64,000 nucleotides of DNA from Pseudomonadota bacterium (GTDB lineage: Bacteria; Pseudomonadota; Alphaproteobacteria; Sphingomonadales; Govanellaceae). Location: positions 124,001-188,000 of the forward strand of contig QEVO01000002.1 in the NCBI GenBank assembly GCA_003577275.1, given 5' to 3'. Shown here one piece after another: positions 25,031 through 34,866 of this stretch (its first letter is position 1; every line of letters begins with the position of its first letter). A program made the translations under genes and the position numbers. The notes below the pieces were generated by a model. That model worked only from the letters and a program-made list of their open reading frames with translations, ran no database searches and had not been told where the DNA came from.

Positions 25031-26661
25031 GCAAAGCGCAGAGCGTAAAACCCCATAAAGACAAGCCGGTGCGCCCGGTGATCAACGAATCCGGGATCGA
25101 GATCAAAACGCTTTATACGGCACAAGATGTCGTCGCCAGCGGCGGCATCGACGCCAGCCTGCCGGGCGAACTGCCGTTCACCCGCGGCATTCACCCTGAA
25201 ATGTACCGCCGCCGGCCGTGGACCATGCGGCAGTATACCGGTTTCGCCAATGCGGCGGAAACCAACGAACGCTTTCATTACCTGATCGCCAACGGCCAAA
25301 CCGGCCTCAACGTCGCCTTCGATCTGGCGACGCAGTGCGGCTATGACTCGGACGCGCCGGAGGCTTACGGCGAAGTGGGGCGCGTCGGCATGGCGGTTGA
25401 CAGCCTGCGCGACTTCGAGATCGCATTTGACGGCATCGATCTGGAAAATATCACGGTTTCCCTGACTATTAACGGCACCGCCGCGATTCTGATCGCGATG
25501 TTCCTGGCGATGGCGGAGAAGCGCGGCTACGACGTGGCGAAACTGCGCGGCACGGCGCAAAACGATATTTTGAAAGAGTTTATCGGCCGCGGCACCTGGA
25601 TTTTCCCGGTTGAGGCATCGGTCAAGCTGGTCACCGACACCATCGAATATTGTGCCCACCATGCGCCGAAATATAGCCCGGTCAGCGTTTGCGGCTACCA
25701 TATCCGGGAGTCCGGCGCGACGCCGGCGGAAGAAATTGGCTATGCATTCGCCATCGCCAAGGCGTATACTGATCGGGCGTTGTCTCGCGGTCTTGATATC
25801 GACGAGTTCGCCGGCCGCCTGTCGTTCAATCTGAACATTTACGGCAATTTGTTTGAGCAGGTGGCCAAGTTCCGCGCCGCCCGCCGCCATTGGGCCAAGA
25901 TCATCGCCGACGAGTACCACGCCAAAAAACCGGACTCGGGATGGTTGCGCATGATCGCGGGCGGCGGCGGCTTCGGGCTGACCATCGAACAGCCCGAGAA
26001 TAACATCATGCGCGGCGCTTATTACGCCCTGGTCGCCGCGCTGAGCGGGGCGCAGACCATGGCGCTGTGTTGCTACGACGAAGCCTATACCATTCCGACG
26101 CCCAAGGCGCAGCGGATTTCCTTGCGCACCATGCAGCTCCTGATTGAAGAAATTGGCCTGTGCGATACCGTCGATCCGTTGGGCGGCTCCTATTACATCG
26201 AGACGCTGACCAATCAGATGGAAGATAAGATCGTCGAGACCATGAAATGGGTCGATGATCAAGGCGGCGTCGTCAAGGCGGTGAGCGAAGGCATTATTCA
26301 GTCCAAGGTTTCCGCCCATGCTTATGAGCGGCAAAAAGATCTGGAAAGCGGCAAGATTCGTAAAGTCGGCGTCAACTGCTATGTCGAGGAGGAGAAGGAG
26401 GACTTGAAGGTCGAACTTCACCCTTACGACCAGGCAGGGGCGGAAAAGCAGATCGCCAGCTTGAAGAAGCTGCGCGCCGAGCGCAACGCTGCGGAAGTGG
26501 AGCGCTGCTTGAAGGAGTTACGCGCTGACGCCCAGGCGAACCGCAATGTCATGCCGGCGCTGGTGGCGGCGGTCAAGGCCTACGCCACGGTGGGCGAAAT
26601 GACCAACGTGCTGGTTGATGTTTTCGGTCGCTATAAAGAGCCGATCCGGTTTTCACTGTAA
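25027..26661 (+). CDS. acyl-CoA mutase large subunit, divergent
   Basis: A 544-residue (beta/alpha)8 substrate-binding subunit of a B12-dependent acyl-CoA mutase. It keeps the Tyr of MRQYTGF, the QND-ILKEF-x-x-R segment with the Arg that contacts the acyl group in methylmalonyl-CoA mutase, and the His of CGYHIRESG. It departs at two motifs that are near-invariant in characterised mutases. LRxxxQT(S/A)GxSLT is here LRMIAGGGGFGLT, and GGTQSLHTN is SGAQTMALC, so an active-site His becomes Ala. The substrate is therefore probably none of methylmalonyl-, ethylmalonyl-, isobutyryl- or 2-hydroxyisobutyryl-CoA. No MeaB-type chaperone is in the window. Confidence 0.88.
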   Translation: MSKAQSVKPHKDKPVRPVINESGIEIKTLYTAQDVVASGGIDASLPGELPFTRGIHPEMYRRRPWTMRQYTGFANAAETNERFHYLIANGQTGLNVAFDLATQCGYDSDAPEAYGEVGRVGMAVDSLRDFEIAFDGIDLENITVSLTINGTAAILIAMFLAMAEKRGYDVAKLRGTAQNDILKEFIGRGTWIFPVEASVKLVTDTIEYCAHHAPKYSPVSVCGYHIRESGATPAEEIGYAFAIAKAYTDRALSRGLDIDEFAGRLSFNLNIYGNLFEQVAKFRAARRHWAKIIADEYHAKKPDSGWLRMIAGGGGFGLTIEQPENNIMRGAYYALVAALSGAQTMALCCYDEAYTIPTPKAQRISLRTMQLLIEEIGLCDTVDPLGGSYYIETLTNQMEDKIVETMKWVDDQGGVVKAVSEGIIQSKVSAHAYERQKDLESGKIRKVGVNCYVEEEKEDLKVELHPYDQAGAEKQIASLKKLRAERNAAEVERCLKELRADAQANRNVMPALVAAVKAYATVGEMTNVLVDVFGRYKEPIRFSL

Positions 26662-26682
26662 AAGACTTAAGAGGATTTCATC

Positions 26683-27573
26683 GTGTCTCAGGTCCCAAAA
26701 GAAAGCGCACCGTTGGAAGGATATGCCGCGCCGTCTACTGTCGAGGAGGCGCTGCGCCTGATCGCCGACGGCGACGCCACCATTCTGGCCGGCGGCACCG
26801 ACTTGATGCTGCAAACCAAGCCCGGCGGGCGCTTGCCCTATCGCCGCAAGCTGGTCAACATTCGCCGCATCTCTGAGCTGCGGGGTGTCAGCGAGAAAGA
26901 CGGGCGCATGTCGATTGGCGCGCTGACCACCATTACCGACATTGACAATAATGATCTTCTTAATACTGTTACGCCCGTGCTGCCGCAAACCGCCAACTGT
27001 TTCGCCAGCAGCCAGATACGCAACGCCGGCACCGTCGGCGGCAATATCTGCAATGCCTCGCCCGCCGGCGATATGATCGTGCCGCTCCTGGTGCTGGACG
27101 CGGAAGTCGAACTGAGCGCCTGGACGAATGGCGCGGTCACGACCCGCCTGGTGTCGCTCGATAAGTTCTTCACCGGCCCGGGCCGCACGATAAAACAGCC
27201 CAATGAACTGCTGACTCGCATCGTCTTTGCTAGGCCGGACAAGAAGCTTTTTGCCGGTTATATCAAGTCGGGTCCGCGACCGGCCTTGGAAATTTCCACC
27301 GTTTCGGCGGCCTTAAGCGCGATCCGCGACAATGGCAAATTGTCTCGTGTGCGCATTGCATTGGGCGCGGTGGGACCGACGGTGCTCCGCGCCGTGAAGG
27401 CTGAGGCTTATCTTGAAGGCAAGACCGTAACCGCGCAAGTTGCGGCGGAAGCCGCCCGTCTGGCGGCGGAAGACGCCTCTCCCATCGACGACGTGCGCGC
27501 CACCGCCTGGTACCGCCGGCACCTCATCCAAGTTTATATAAAAAGGCTATTGGAAAATGACAGCCAAGGTTGA
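26683..27573 (+). CDS. FAD subunit of a xanthine-dehydrogenase-family hydroxylase
   Basis: A 296-residue CoxM/HcrB-type flavoprotein. The FAD-binding motifs are TILAGGTDLM near the start and SQIRNAGTVGGNICNASPAGD in the middle. It passes electrons from the iron-sulfur subunit to an acceptor. There is no extra 4Fe-4S insertion like that of 4-hydroxybenzoyl-CoA reductase beta subunit, which argues against that enzyme. GTG start after GAGG. The end overlaps the iron-sulfur gene by 17 bases. Confidence 0.88.
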   Translation: MSQVPKESAPLEGYAAPSTVEEALRLIADGDATILAGGTDLMLQTKPGGRLPYRRKLVNIRRISELRGVSEKDGRMSIGALTTITDIDNNDLLNTVTPVLPQTANCFASSQIRNAGTVGGNICNASPAGDMIVPLLVLDAEVELSAWTNGAVTTRLVSLDKFFTGPGRTIKQPNELLTRIVFARPDKKLFAGYIKSGPRPALEISTVSAALSAIRDNGKLSRVRIALGAVGPTVLRAVKAEAYLEGKTVTAQVAAEAARLAAEDASPIDDVRATAWYRRHLIQVYIKRLLENDSQG

Positions 27574-28030
27574 CATCAGCTTTACCTTAAACGGCCACTT
27601 GAAGAAGGTCAGCGTGCCTATCGACATGAGCGCGCTTACCATGCTGCGCGATATGCTGGGCATGACCGGGACCAAGCTTGCCTGCGGCGAAGGCGAGTGC
27701 GGCGCCTGCACCATCCTTGTCGATGGCGTGTCGCTCAACAGTTGCCTGATGTACGCCGCCGAATGCGATGGCCGCACCGTGCTGACCATCGAAGGCTTGC
27801 GCACCGCCGCTGGCCTGGACCCGATGCAAAAAGCGTTTGTGGAAAAAGGCGCCATTCAATGCGGCTACTGCATGCCCGGCATGATCATGCAGGCGAAATA
27901 TCTCGCCGATACCAAGGGCAAGATGACGCACGAGGAGCTGCAACGCGGCCTTGAAGGCAACGTATGCCGCTGCACGGGTTATAAAAAGGTGTTCGATGCC
28001 GTAGCGGCGGTGGTAGGGGTGACAGAGTAG
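27557..28030 (+). CDS. 2Fe-2S subunit of a xanthine-dehydrogenase-family hydroxylase
   Basis: A 157-residue protein with two 2Fe-2S clusters. The ferredoxin-like cluster is bound by CGEGECGACT and a later Cys (LNSCLM), and the second, near the molybdenum site, by CGYCMPG and CRCTGY. Length is standard for CoxS/HcrC proteins. It is encoded between the FAD and molybdenum subunits. Confidence 0.93.
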   Translation: MTAKVDISFTLNGHLKKVSVPIDMSALTMLRDMLGMTGTKLACGEGECGACTILVDGVSLNSCLMYAAECDGRTVLTIEGLRTAAGLDPMQKAFVEKGAIQCGYCMPGMIMQAKYLADTKGKMTHEELQRGLEGNVCRCTGYKKVFDAVAAVVGVTE

Positions 28031-28045
28031 AGGGAGATTTAAGCC

Positions 28046-30361
28046 ATGGAACCGATTGCGAAGAAAAGTTTGATCGGCCAGCGCGTGCCCAAGCCGGACG
28101 CGCCGGACAAGGCGACCGGCCGCACCACCTACATCAATGACATGGTGCTGCCGAAGATGCTTTACGGCAAAATCTTGCATGCCGGGCGGCCCCACGCTTT
28201 GATCAAGAATATCGATGTTTCGGCGGCCAAGGCGCTGCCGGGCGTTCACGCGGTGCTCACCGCTGCCGATGTGCCGGAAATGTTTTTCGGCGTCGGCCGC
28301 GATAACCGCCCCCTGAAGGGCGGCAAGGTGCGCTGCGTGCGTGACGAGGTGGCGGCGGTGGCGGCGGAAAGCGAGGAGCTTTGCGATGAAGCCCTGCGTC
28401 TGATCAAGGTCGAGTATGAGGACCTGCCCGCCGTGTTCGACCCGGCGGAAGGAGCCAAGGAAGGCGCGCCCCTGATCCACGACAACAAACCGGGCAACCG
28501 CAGTCTGGCCTATCAATTTAAGCATGGCGACGTGGCGGCGGCGGAAGCCTCTTCCGATGTGGTGATCGACAGCGTGTTCAACGTGCACTACGTCACCCAT
28601 TGCTGCATGGGCACCAGTTGCGTCATCGCCGACTTTGATTGCGACGGCAAGCTGACCATCTACTCGCAAACCCAGTATCCTTATAACTTCAAGATGGACC
28701 TGGCGCCGGCGTTGGGCATTCATCCCGGCGACATTCGCGTCATCCAGCCGCCGGTGGGCGGCGCCTTCGGCTCCAAGCTTGATGTTTATCCGTTCGAGCC
28801 GGTATGCGCGCTCCTGGCGCAGGCGGCGCGACGGCCGGTGAAGCTCACCTTCAGCCGCGAGGAGGAGTTCATCAATGCGCCGACCCGTCAGCCGGTGCGT
28901 ATTCATATGCGCACGGGAGCCAAGAAGGACGGCACGTTGACCTTCCGCAAAGTGGATTGCCTCCTGAACAACGGCGCATACACCTCCTGGGGGCCGACGG
29001 TGCCTTTCGTAATGATGCGCACCTTCTCCTCGCATTTCCGCGTGCCCAATGTGGATATCGACTGCCGGGCGATCTACACCAACAACCCTTACGCCGGATC
29101 GTTTCGCGGTTACGGCAATGTTCAGGCGACCTACGCTACCTCCATTCATGCTGATATGATGGCGGAAAAGCTGGGCATGGACCTGTTGACGTTTTCCTTG
29201 AAAAACGCTCAGAAGTCCGGCGAGGTGACGCCGCAAGGCGCGCGGCTTAACGAATGCGTCTTCGCCGAATGCCTGCAAAAGGCGGCGGACGTCACCGACT
29301 TTACCGCCAAGCATGCCCGTTATGCCGCCGAGCGCAACAAGCCCGGCCGCATCAAGCGCGGCATCGGCATGGCGTCCTCCATCCACAACGCCGGCGGCGC
29401 GAAGATTCATAAAAGCGACGGCTGCGGCACCATGATCAAGCTCGACGATTACGCCCGCGCCACGGTGATCACCGGCGCGTCTGAAATCGGCCAGGGCATT
29501 GACGCGGTGATCTGCCAAGTGGTGGCGGAGGAGTTGGGTATCCCGATGTCCGACATCACCATCGTCAACAATGACTCGGCGATTGCGCCGTGGGATGTCG
29601 GCGTGCACGCCAGCCGCACCACCTTCATTGCCGGCAACGCGGCGCAGCGCGCGGCGCGCAAGGCCCGCGAGCAGATGCTCAATGCCGCCTCCAAGCGCGC
29701 CAACATGCCGGCCGATGCCTTGGATCTGCGCGAAGGCTGGGTGGTGCACGACAGCGACGGCACGCCGGTCTTGAAGATCGACAAGCTGTTGCGTGAAATG
29801 CACTTCTCGCGCGAGCCAGAACTGGTGATGGTCAGCGAGTATTACGAACCGCCGAGCGAGCCGGAGAACAAGGAGCATGTGGGCGATATGTCCGCCGCCT
29901 ATTCCCACGCCGTGCACGTGGCGGAAGTTGAAGTTGATACCGAGACCGGCGAAATCCGCATCGTGAAATTCACCTCGGTGCAGGACGTCGGCCGCGTCAT
30001 CAATGAGATGGGGCTGGAGGCGCAGCTTGAAGGCGGCATCGTGATGGGCATTGGCTATGCCTTGAGCGAAGAATTAAAGATCGTCAACGGTCAGGTGCGC
30101 AACCCCTCTTTCCGCGATTACAAAGTGTTGACCGCGCCGGAAATACCCCCGATGGAGCTGCACTTCATCGAAAGCCACAGCTCCACCGGACCCATGGGCG
30201 CCAAGGGCATCGCCGAACTGCCAACCATCGTGCCCGCACCGGCGATCGCCAATGCAGTCTATAACGCCATCGGCATCCGCTTCTTCGATCCGCCGATGAC
30301 GCCGGAAAAGGTGGCGCGGGCGATTTGGGAACGCGACAGCAAACTGGCGGCCGCCGAATGA
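28046..30361 (+). CDS. molybdopterin subunit of a xanthine-dehydrogenase-family hydroxylase
   Basis: A 771-residue catalytic subunit. Cofactor-binding motifs are [15 protein letters not shown] (near 240), [13 protein letters not shown] (near 352) and [10 protein letters not shown] (near 475). The catalytic Glu is in GAKGIAELP, which differs from the commoner GVGE form. Enzymes of this family insert water-derived oxygen next to a ring nitrogen or carbonyl, or act as reductases and hydratases. Its presence in a CoA-pathway operon implies hydroxylation of a cyclic or CoA-bound intermediate. The operon contains no obvious maturation factor. Confidence 0.9.
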   Translation: MEPIAKKSLIGQRVPKPDAPDKATGRTTYINDMVLPKMLYGKILHAGRPHALIKNIDVSAAKALPGVHAVLTAADVPEMFFGVGRDNRPLKGGKVRCVRDEVAAVAAESEELCDEALRLIKVEYEDLPAVFDPAEGAKEGAPLIHDNKPGNRSLAYQFKHGDVAAAEASSDVVIDSVFNVHYVTHCCMGTSCVIADFDCDGKLTIYSQTQYPYNFKMDLAPALGIHPGDIRVIQPPVGGAFGSKLDVYPFEPVCALLAQAARRPVKLTFSREEEFINAPTRQPVRIHMRTGAKKDGTLTFRKVDCLLNNGAYTSWGPTVPFVMMRTFSSHFRVPNVDIDCRAIYTNNPYAGSFRGYGNVQATYATSIHADMMAEKLGMDLLTFSLKNAQKSGEVTPQGARLNECVFAECLQKAADVTDFTAKHARYAAERNKPGRIKRGIGMASSIHNAGGAKIHKSDGCGTMIKLDDYARATVITGASEIGQGIDAVICQVVAEELGIPMSDITIVNNDSAIAPWDVGVHASRTTFIAGNAAQRAARKAREQMLNAASKRANMPADALDLREGWVVHDSDGTPVLKIDKLLREMHFSREPELVMVSEYYEPPSEPENKEHVGDMSAAYSHAVHVAEVEVDTETGEIRIVKFTSVQDVGRVINEMGLEAQLEGGIVMGIGYALSEELKIVNGQVRNPSFRDYKVLTAPEIPPMELHFIESHSSTGPMGAKGIAELPTIVPAPAIANAVYNAIGIRFFDPPMTPEKVARAIWERDSKLAAAE

Positions 30362-31593
30362 AGCCAGGCGTCATCGTTTCCATGGAGCAGGCGTTGTCCA
30401 TGACCTACGCCACGCTGCGCTTTGTTCATTTGGGCTGGCGGGTGATCAAGGTCGAAGCGACGCCGACGGGACCGGGCAATTTGCCGGGCGATCCCAACCG
30501 CTATATCGGCCAGGTGGTGGCCGATGAGGGGAGGCGGTCGTACTTTGTCGGCCCCAACCTCGGCAAGGAGTCCGTCGCGCTTAACCTGAAAACGCCGCAA
30601 GGGCAGGAGGCGCTGCGTCGCATCATCCAACAGTTGAATGCCGATGTATTCTGCTGCAACACCCTGCCGGCGCATTATCGCTCGCTCGGCATCGACTATG
30701 ATATTTTGCGCCAAGCCAAGCCCGACCTCATCTGGGCGGGCATTTCGGCGATGGGGCCGGAATTTCCTGATGTGGCGGGCTACGATCCGGCGATCCAGGC
30801 CATGGCCGGCTATATGTCGGTCACCGGCATGTCCGATGGGCCGCCGACGCTGTCCGGCATTCCCTTGGTCGACTTGAAGGCCGGCGACGAGGTATTCGCC
30901 AATGTCTGGATGGCGCTGGCGGATCGCGCGGTGAGCGGCAAGGGCCGGCGCATCGATGTTTCCATGCTGCAAGCGGCGGCGTCGTGGCTGATTACCCTGC
31001 TGCCGCTCATCGATTTCGGCTGCGAGGATTGGGAGCTGGCGCGCTCCGGCAACGAGCATCGCAAGTTCGTGCCCACCAACGCCTATCCCACGGCGGACGG
31101 CGCCATCCTCATTGCCATCGGCAGCGACGGCTTATGGCGCAAATTCACCAGCATCGAGAAATTCTCCTCGCTGGCCCGCGATGCCTGGGCCACCAATCAG
31201 GGCCGCGTTGCTGATCGCGCAGCGCTTCATGCCGGTATCGGCGCCATCACCGCGCGCTATCCCACCGAGGCGATCATCGCCGACATGAAGACGGCGCGCA
31301 TCCCCCATGGTCCCATCCTGGGCGTACGGGATGTGGTGAAATTGAACGCCATCGCCTCGCGCCTGACATCGACTACGACGCCATCGGGCAAGCGCATCCG
31401 CAATCAGCCCATGGCGGTGGATTATCCGGGCGCGGCCAAGGAGTTCGATTTCCCGCCGCGCTATGGCGAACACACGCGCTCGATCCTGCGCGAGGTGGGC
31501 TATGAGGATCACGAGATTTCCGCCTTGGCCGAGGACGGCGTGATCGCCGGTCATGACGGCGATTGCGGTACATCCGCTTGCGGCTGCAACTAG
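30358..31593 (+). CDS. class III (CaiB/BaiF) CoA transferase
   Basis: A 411-residue family III CoA transferase. Catalytic Asp lies in [11 protein letters not shown] (near 180), and the N-terminal [13 protein letters not shown] and [15 protein letters not shown] stretches are typical. It moves CoA between two carboxylic acids through a mixed anhydride. The ATG overlaps the TGA of the molybdenum subunit gene (ATGA at 30358-30361). The longer frame from 30325 is not needed. The C-terminus ends with a Cys-rich tail ([12 protein letters not shown]), unusual for the family and perhaps metal-binding. Confidence 0.9.
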   Translation: MKPGVIVSMEQALSMTYATLRFVHLGWRVIKVEATPTGPGNLPGDPNRYIGQVVADEGRRSYFVGPNLGKESVALNLKTPQGQEALRRIIQQLNADVFCCNTLPAHYRSLGIDYDILRQAKPDLIWAGISAMGPEFPDVAGYDPAIQAMAGYMSVTGMSDGPPTLSGIPLVDLKAGDEVFANVWMALADRAVSGKGRRIDVSMLQAAASWLITLLPLIDFGCEDWELARSGNEHRKFVPTNAYPTADGAILIAIGSDGLWRKFTSIEKFSSLARDAWATNQGRVADRAALHAGIGAITARYPTEAIIADMKTARIPHGPILGVRDVVKLNAIASRLTSTTTPSGKRIRNQPMAVDYPGAAKEFDFPPRYGEHTRSILREVGYEDHEISALAEDGVIAGHDGDCGTSACGCN

Positions 31594-31602
31594 GGGGCAT
31601 TA

Positions 31603-32430
31603 ATGGCTAAACTTGACGGCAAAGTGGCGCTGGTGACCGGCGCGGGGCGGGGCATCGGCCAGGCGATCGCCTTGAAATTGGCGAGCGAGGGGGCGCGGAT
31701 CGTCATGAACGATCTGGATGACGGACCGGCCAACGATACCATCGCCCGCATCACGCAAATGGGCGGACAGGCAGTGGCCTTGAATGGCGACATCACGGCT
31801 GATGGTTTCGCCGAGCGCTTCATCGCCAAGGCGCTTGATAGTTTCCAGGGACTCGACATCATCGTCAACAGCGCCGGCTATTCCTGGGACGCGCTCATTC
31901 ACAAAACCACCAACGAGCAGTTCGACGCCATGCTCGACATTCACGTCCGCGCGCCGTTCAAAATCCTGCGCGCCGCCGCCGGGCCGATCCGCGACATGGC
32001 CAAGAAGGAAAGCGAGGAGGGTCGCGCGGTACACCGCAAGGTGGTCAATATCTCCTCTATCGGCGGGCTTTATGGCAATGCCGGACAGGTGGGCTACGCC
32101 TCGGGAAAAACCGCGCTCATCGGCATGACCAAGACCTTGGCCAAGGAGTGGGGCCGCTACAAGGTCAATGTCAATTGCGTCGCCTTCGGCCTGATCCAGA
32201 CGCGCATGACCGAGGCTTTCCAGAAAGAGCCGAAGCTGACCCAGGTCGGCGAGAAACAAATCAAGATGGGCGTGCCGCCGGAATTCCTGGAGTCCATGAA
32301 CAAGACCATTCCCTTGGGCCGCGCCGGCACGCCGGAAGACGCCGCCGGGGCGGTCTATCTGTTCTGCCTCCCGGAATCGGATTACATCTCCGGCGAAGTG
32401 GTGCTGGTCAGCGGCGGGCTGGTGATTTAA
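31603..32430 (+). CDS. short-chain dehydrogenase/reductase
   Basis: A 275-residue SDR. The NAD(P) motif is TGAGRGIG (near 13-20), followed by an NSAG variant of NNAG, catalytic Ser in NISSIGG, and Tyr-x3-Lys in YASGK. In this operon it would oxidise a 3-hydroxyacyl-CoA produced by the MaoC hydratase, feeding the thiolase. A MarR- or TetR-type site is not visible. It is the last gene of the run and is followed by a palindromic repeat. Confidence 0.9.
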   Translation: MAKLDGKVALVTGAGRGIGQAIALKLASEGARIVMNDLDDGPANDTIARITQMGGQAVALNGDITADGFAERFIAKALDSFQGLDIIVNSAGYSWDALIHKTTNEQFDAMLDIHVRAPFKILRAAAGPIRDMAKKESEEGRAVHRKVVNISSIGGLYGNAGQVGYASGKTALIGMTKTLAKEWGRYKVNVNCVAFGLIQTRMTEAFQKEPKLTQVGEKQIKMGVPPEFLESMNKTIPLGRAGTPEDAAGAVYLFCLPESDYISGEVVLVSGGLVI

Positions 32431-32447
32431 GGATAATGTTTCTCTAT

Positions 32448-32573
32448 GTCATCGCGAGGCCGCGAAGCGGCCGTGGCGATCCAGTAACCGGAAATGGATT
32501 GCTTCGCCCTTTAGCGGCGTGTAGCGCCGCAATGATAAAATCTGCGCGCAAAGCGTGCGGGACTCGCAATGAC
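32448..32573. repeat. GTCATCGCGAG palindromic intergenic repeat, copy A
   Basis: Ends are GTCATCGCGAG (32448) and CTCGCAATGAC (32563-32573), inverted with one mismatch. Inside lie GTGGCGATCCAG and TGGATTGCTTCG, also found in copies B and C. It fills the gap between two convergent genes and could act as a bidirectional terminator. Confidence 0.8.
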
Positions 32574-32582
32574 AGATGAAGT

Positions 32583-34277
32583 CTATGGCTTTTTCCGGCG
32601 CGCCATGACTGCTTTTGCCATTTCCTGAAGGTTTGGTGCATAGCCATTAGGAAACATGATCGGCCAGGGATTGGCGCACTCCTGCAACGGCACCTCGATC
32701 AGCACCGGACCATCCAGCGTGAAGGCTTTTTCCAGGCCGCGCCGCAAGTCATCGGGCGTCTCGGCGCGCCAGCCATGCGCGCCGAAGCTTTCCGCCATTG
32801 CCGGAAAGTCGGGGTTTTTCAGGTCGGTGCAAATGGTGCGACCGCCAAACAGAAGATTCTGATCGCGGTCCACATTGCCGAAAAGATTGTTGTTGAAAAT
32901 AACCGTCACCACATTCAGCCGCTCGCGCACCGCGGTGGCAAGTTCTTGCACATTGAACATGAAGCCGCCGTCACCGGTAATCAGCACCACCGGCGATTTT
33001 GGATGGGCGACCTTGACGCCCAGCGCCGTGCTGTAGCCATAACCGAGATTGCCCTGGAAACCGGAAGTGATGAAGCGGCGCGGCTGGTAACTGGGGAAAG
33101 CATACCAAGACACGTAGCCGACCTGGGTGACCTCATCGACGAAAAAGCCATCATCCGGCAGTACGTCGCGGATCGCTTGCAGATAGGCGACCTGCGGCTG
33201 CACTTCTAAAATGGATTTCGCCGCGCCATTTTTGATGTCAGCAAGATGCGTCAGCGCCGCTGCGGACGGCTTGGCGATTTTTTTAGCTGCCTCCGGCAGT
33301 AAGGCGTCAAGGGCGGTCTTGGCGTCGGCGACAATCGCGACCGCAGGCTTGGCGTAGCGTTCAATTTCCTTCGGATCGATATCGATGCGAATGATGGTCT
33401 TGTCCGCGGTTTTCGACCAATGGAGGTAGGGTATCTCCAGACGGGTGCCGATGGCGATCACCACGTCGACTTCCGGCCACAGGCGATAACCGGCGACGAC
33501 GTTGTAACCCAAGGGATCGCGGTCGCTGACGATGCCTTTGCCTGAGCGAAACGATACCACGGGAGCGCCGAGCATGCGCGCCAGCTCGTTAATCTGCTCA
33601 CGCCCGCCGATGGCGCCGCTTCCCACCATGATCATCGGCCGGCGCGCCTGGGCGATGATAGTAGCGGCCGACTTGATGGCGTCCAAGTCAATGGCCGGCG
33701 CGGGGGCGGGCTGGCGGCGATACTCCGCCATGGTCGCCGGCGCGCCCTGCACGTCCATGGGTAGGTCCAGGCTGGCCACGCCCGGCCTTCCCGTGGTGGC
33801 CTGGGCCAGCGCCTCGGGCACCAGGGCTGCCGCAGCATCGGCGCTCTCCACCCGCGCCGCCCATTTGACGATGGTGCGCAGGGTGGCAGTTTGATCGCGC
33901 ATCTCATGCAGGAAATTAAGGTTAAGGCCGATGGCGAGTTGGGGGATCTCCCCGGCCAGACACAACACCGGCGTCGAGGTGGACTGGGCGGTCAAAAGCG
34001 CGGCGGAGGCATTCAGGACACCCGGTCCCGGCACCACGCTCACCACCCCCATTCGGCCGGTGGACTTGGCGTAGCCAAAGGCCATGTAGGCGGCGCCCTG
34101 CTCGTGGCGGCTGTGGACGACTCGCAATGCGTTGCCGGCCCGATGGAAAGCATCGAACAGGTGATAGGACTGATAGCCGGGAATGCCGAATACGGTATCC
34201 ACCCCTTCGGCGCGAAGGGCGCCGACGATGGCGTCCGATACCGTGGGGGTAGGAGCAGATGCGTCGTGCCTGGCCAT
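32583..34277 (-). CDS. thiamine-diphosphate-dependent enzyme of the acetolactate synthase/2-hydroxyacyl-CoA lyase group
   Basis: A 564-residue TPP enzyme. The activating Glu lies in HSRHEQGAAYMAFGYAK (near 55-60) and the TPP-Mg motif in ITGDGGFMFN...IFNNNLFGN (near 440-470). The three-domain order is complete. The family includes acetolactate synthase, benzoylformate decarboxylase, oxalyl-CoA decarboxylase and 2-hydroxyacyl-CoA lyase. No FAD-specific or CoA-specific residue could be assigned by eye. The ATG at 34277 is preferred over TTG 34286. It is divergent from the MarR gene and convergent with the catabolic operon, so a role in the same pathway is possible. Confidence 0.82.
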   Translation of the reverse strand: MARHDASAPTPTVSDAIVGALRAEGVDTVFGIPGYQSYHLFDAFHRAGNALRVVHSRHEQGAAYMAFGYAKSTGRMGVVSVVPGPGVLNASAALLTAQSTSTPVLCLAGEIPQLAIGLNLNFLHEMRDQTATLRTIVKWAARVESADAAAALVPEALAQATTGRPGVASLDLPMDVQGAPATMAEYRRQPAPAPAIDLDAIKSAATIIAQARRPMIMVGSGAIGGREQINELARMLGAPVVSFRSGKGIVSDRDPLGYNVVAGYRLWPEVDVVIAIGTRLEIPYLHWSKTADKTIIRIDIDPKEIERYAKPAVAIVADAKTALDALLPEAAKKIAKPSAAALTHLADIKNGAAKSILEVQPQVAYLQAIRDVLPDDGFFVDEVTQVGYVSWYAFPSYQPRRFITSGFQGNLGYGYSTALGVKVAHPKSPVVLITGDGGFMFNVQELATAVRERLNVVTVIFNNNLFGNVDRDQNLLFGGRTICTDLKNPDFPAMAESFGAHGWRAETPDDLRRGLEKAFTLDGPVLIEVPLQECANPWPIMFPNGYAPNLQEMAKAVMARRKKP

Positions 34278-34363
34278 TGGTTGCAACCTCTACGGAAACG
34301 GATATAATTGATGCACATACTAAATCATTTATTTGGTAAATTAAAGTAGTTTGGAACAAAGCG

Positions 34364-34849
34364 ATGGCGGCAAGCCAAAACGGGCAGGAAGCGGCGCTCA
34401 CCGCTGAGCTCTTGCGGGATGTCTTGGGCTACCAGGTGCGCATCACCCACACCCTTATCAAGCGGATATTCCACGAAAAATTTCAGGATTTCGACCTGAC
34501 CAACGTGGAATTCGGAATGCTCTTGATCATCAAGGCCATGCCGCGCTGTTCGCAGCGCAGCGCCTCGGAGGCGCTGGGCACGCCGGCCACCGTCGCGGTG
34601 CATGTCATCGGCAAGCTGATCGAGCGCGGTCTGGTGTCTCGGGAACGAGATCCGGATGATCGGCGGAATTATAATCTGGCGCTGACGGCGGCTGGCAAAT
34701 CCCTGGTCAATGATGGCTTGCGCCGCAGCCGCATCGCCCAGTCCCAGATGCTGGCCGGCTTAAGCGATCGGGACGTGGCGACGCTATTTGGCGCGCTGCG
34801 GAAAATTCAGGACAACCTGCGCGACATCTTATGCGGAGCAGAAGAGTAG
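34364..34849 (+). CDS. MarR-family transcriptional regulator
   Basis: A 161-residue winged-helix regulator. Residues 60-125 hold the MarR DNA-binding fold (CSQRSASEALGTPATVAVHV and the wing RERDPDDRRNYNLALTAAG). It is divergent from the TPP enzyme with a 77-base shared promoter that is A/T rich (CTAAATCATTTATTTGGTA), where its operator probably lies. It is likely to sense a phenolic or acyl compound, as MarR proteins do, and to control the TPP gene. Confidence 0.88.
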   Translation: MAASQNGQEAALTAELLRDVLGYQVRITHTLIKRIFHEKFQDFDLTNVEFGMLLIIKAMPRCSQRSASEALGTPATVAVHVIGKLIERGLVSRERDPDDRRNYNLALTAAGKSLVNDGLRRSRIAQSQMLAGLSDRDVATLFGALRKIQDNLRDILCGAEE

Positions 34850-34866
34850 CCACTACTTTTTTTATT

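Noticed and set aside
24635..26661. Ordinary methylmalonyl-CoA mutase
   Set aside because: The separate 131-residue B12 subunit is compatible, but the altered active-site motifs in the large subunit and the operon context argue against it.
27587..29917. A 776-codon open frame antisense to the molybdenum hydroxylase genes
   Set aside because: It overlaps three clear enzyme genes on the other strand, has no recognisable domain and the composition of a GC-rich shadow frame.
26683..30361. 4-hydroxybenzoyl-CoA reductase
   Set aside because: The FAD subunit lacks the extra 4Fe-4S insertion expected for the beta subunit of that reductase, and no benzoyl-CoA reductase genes are near.
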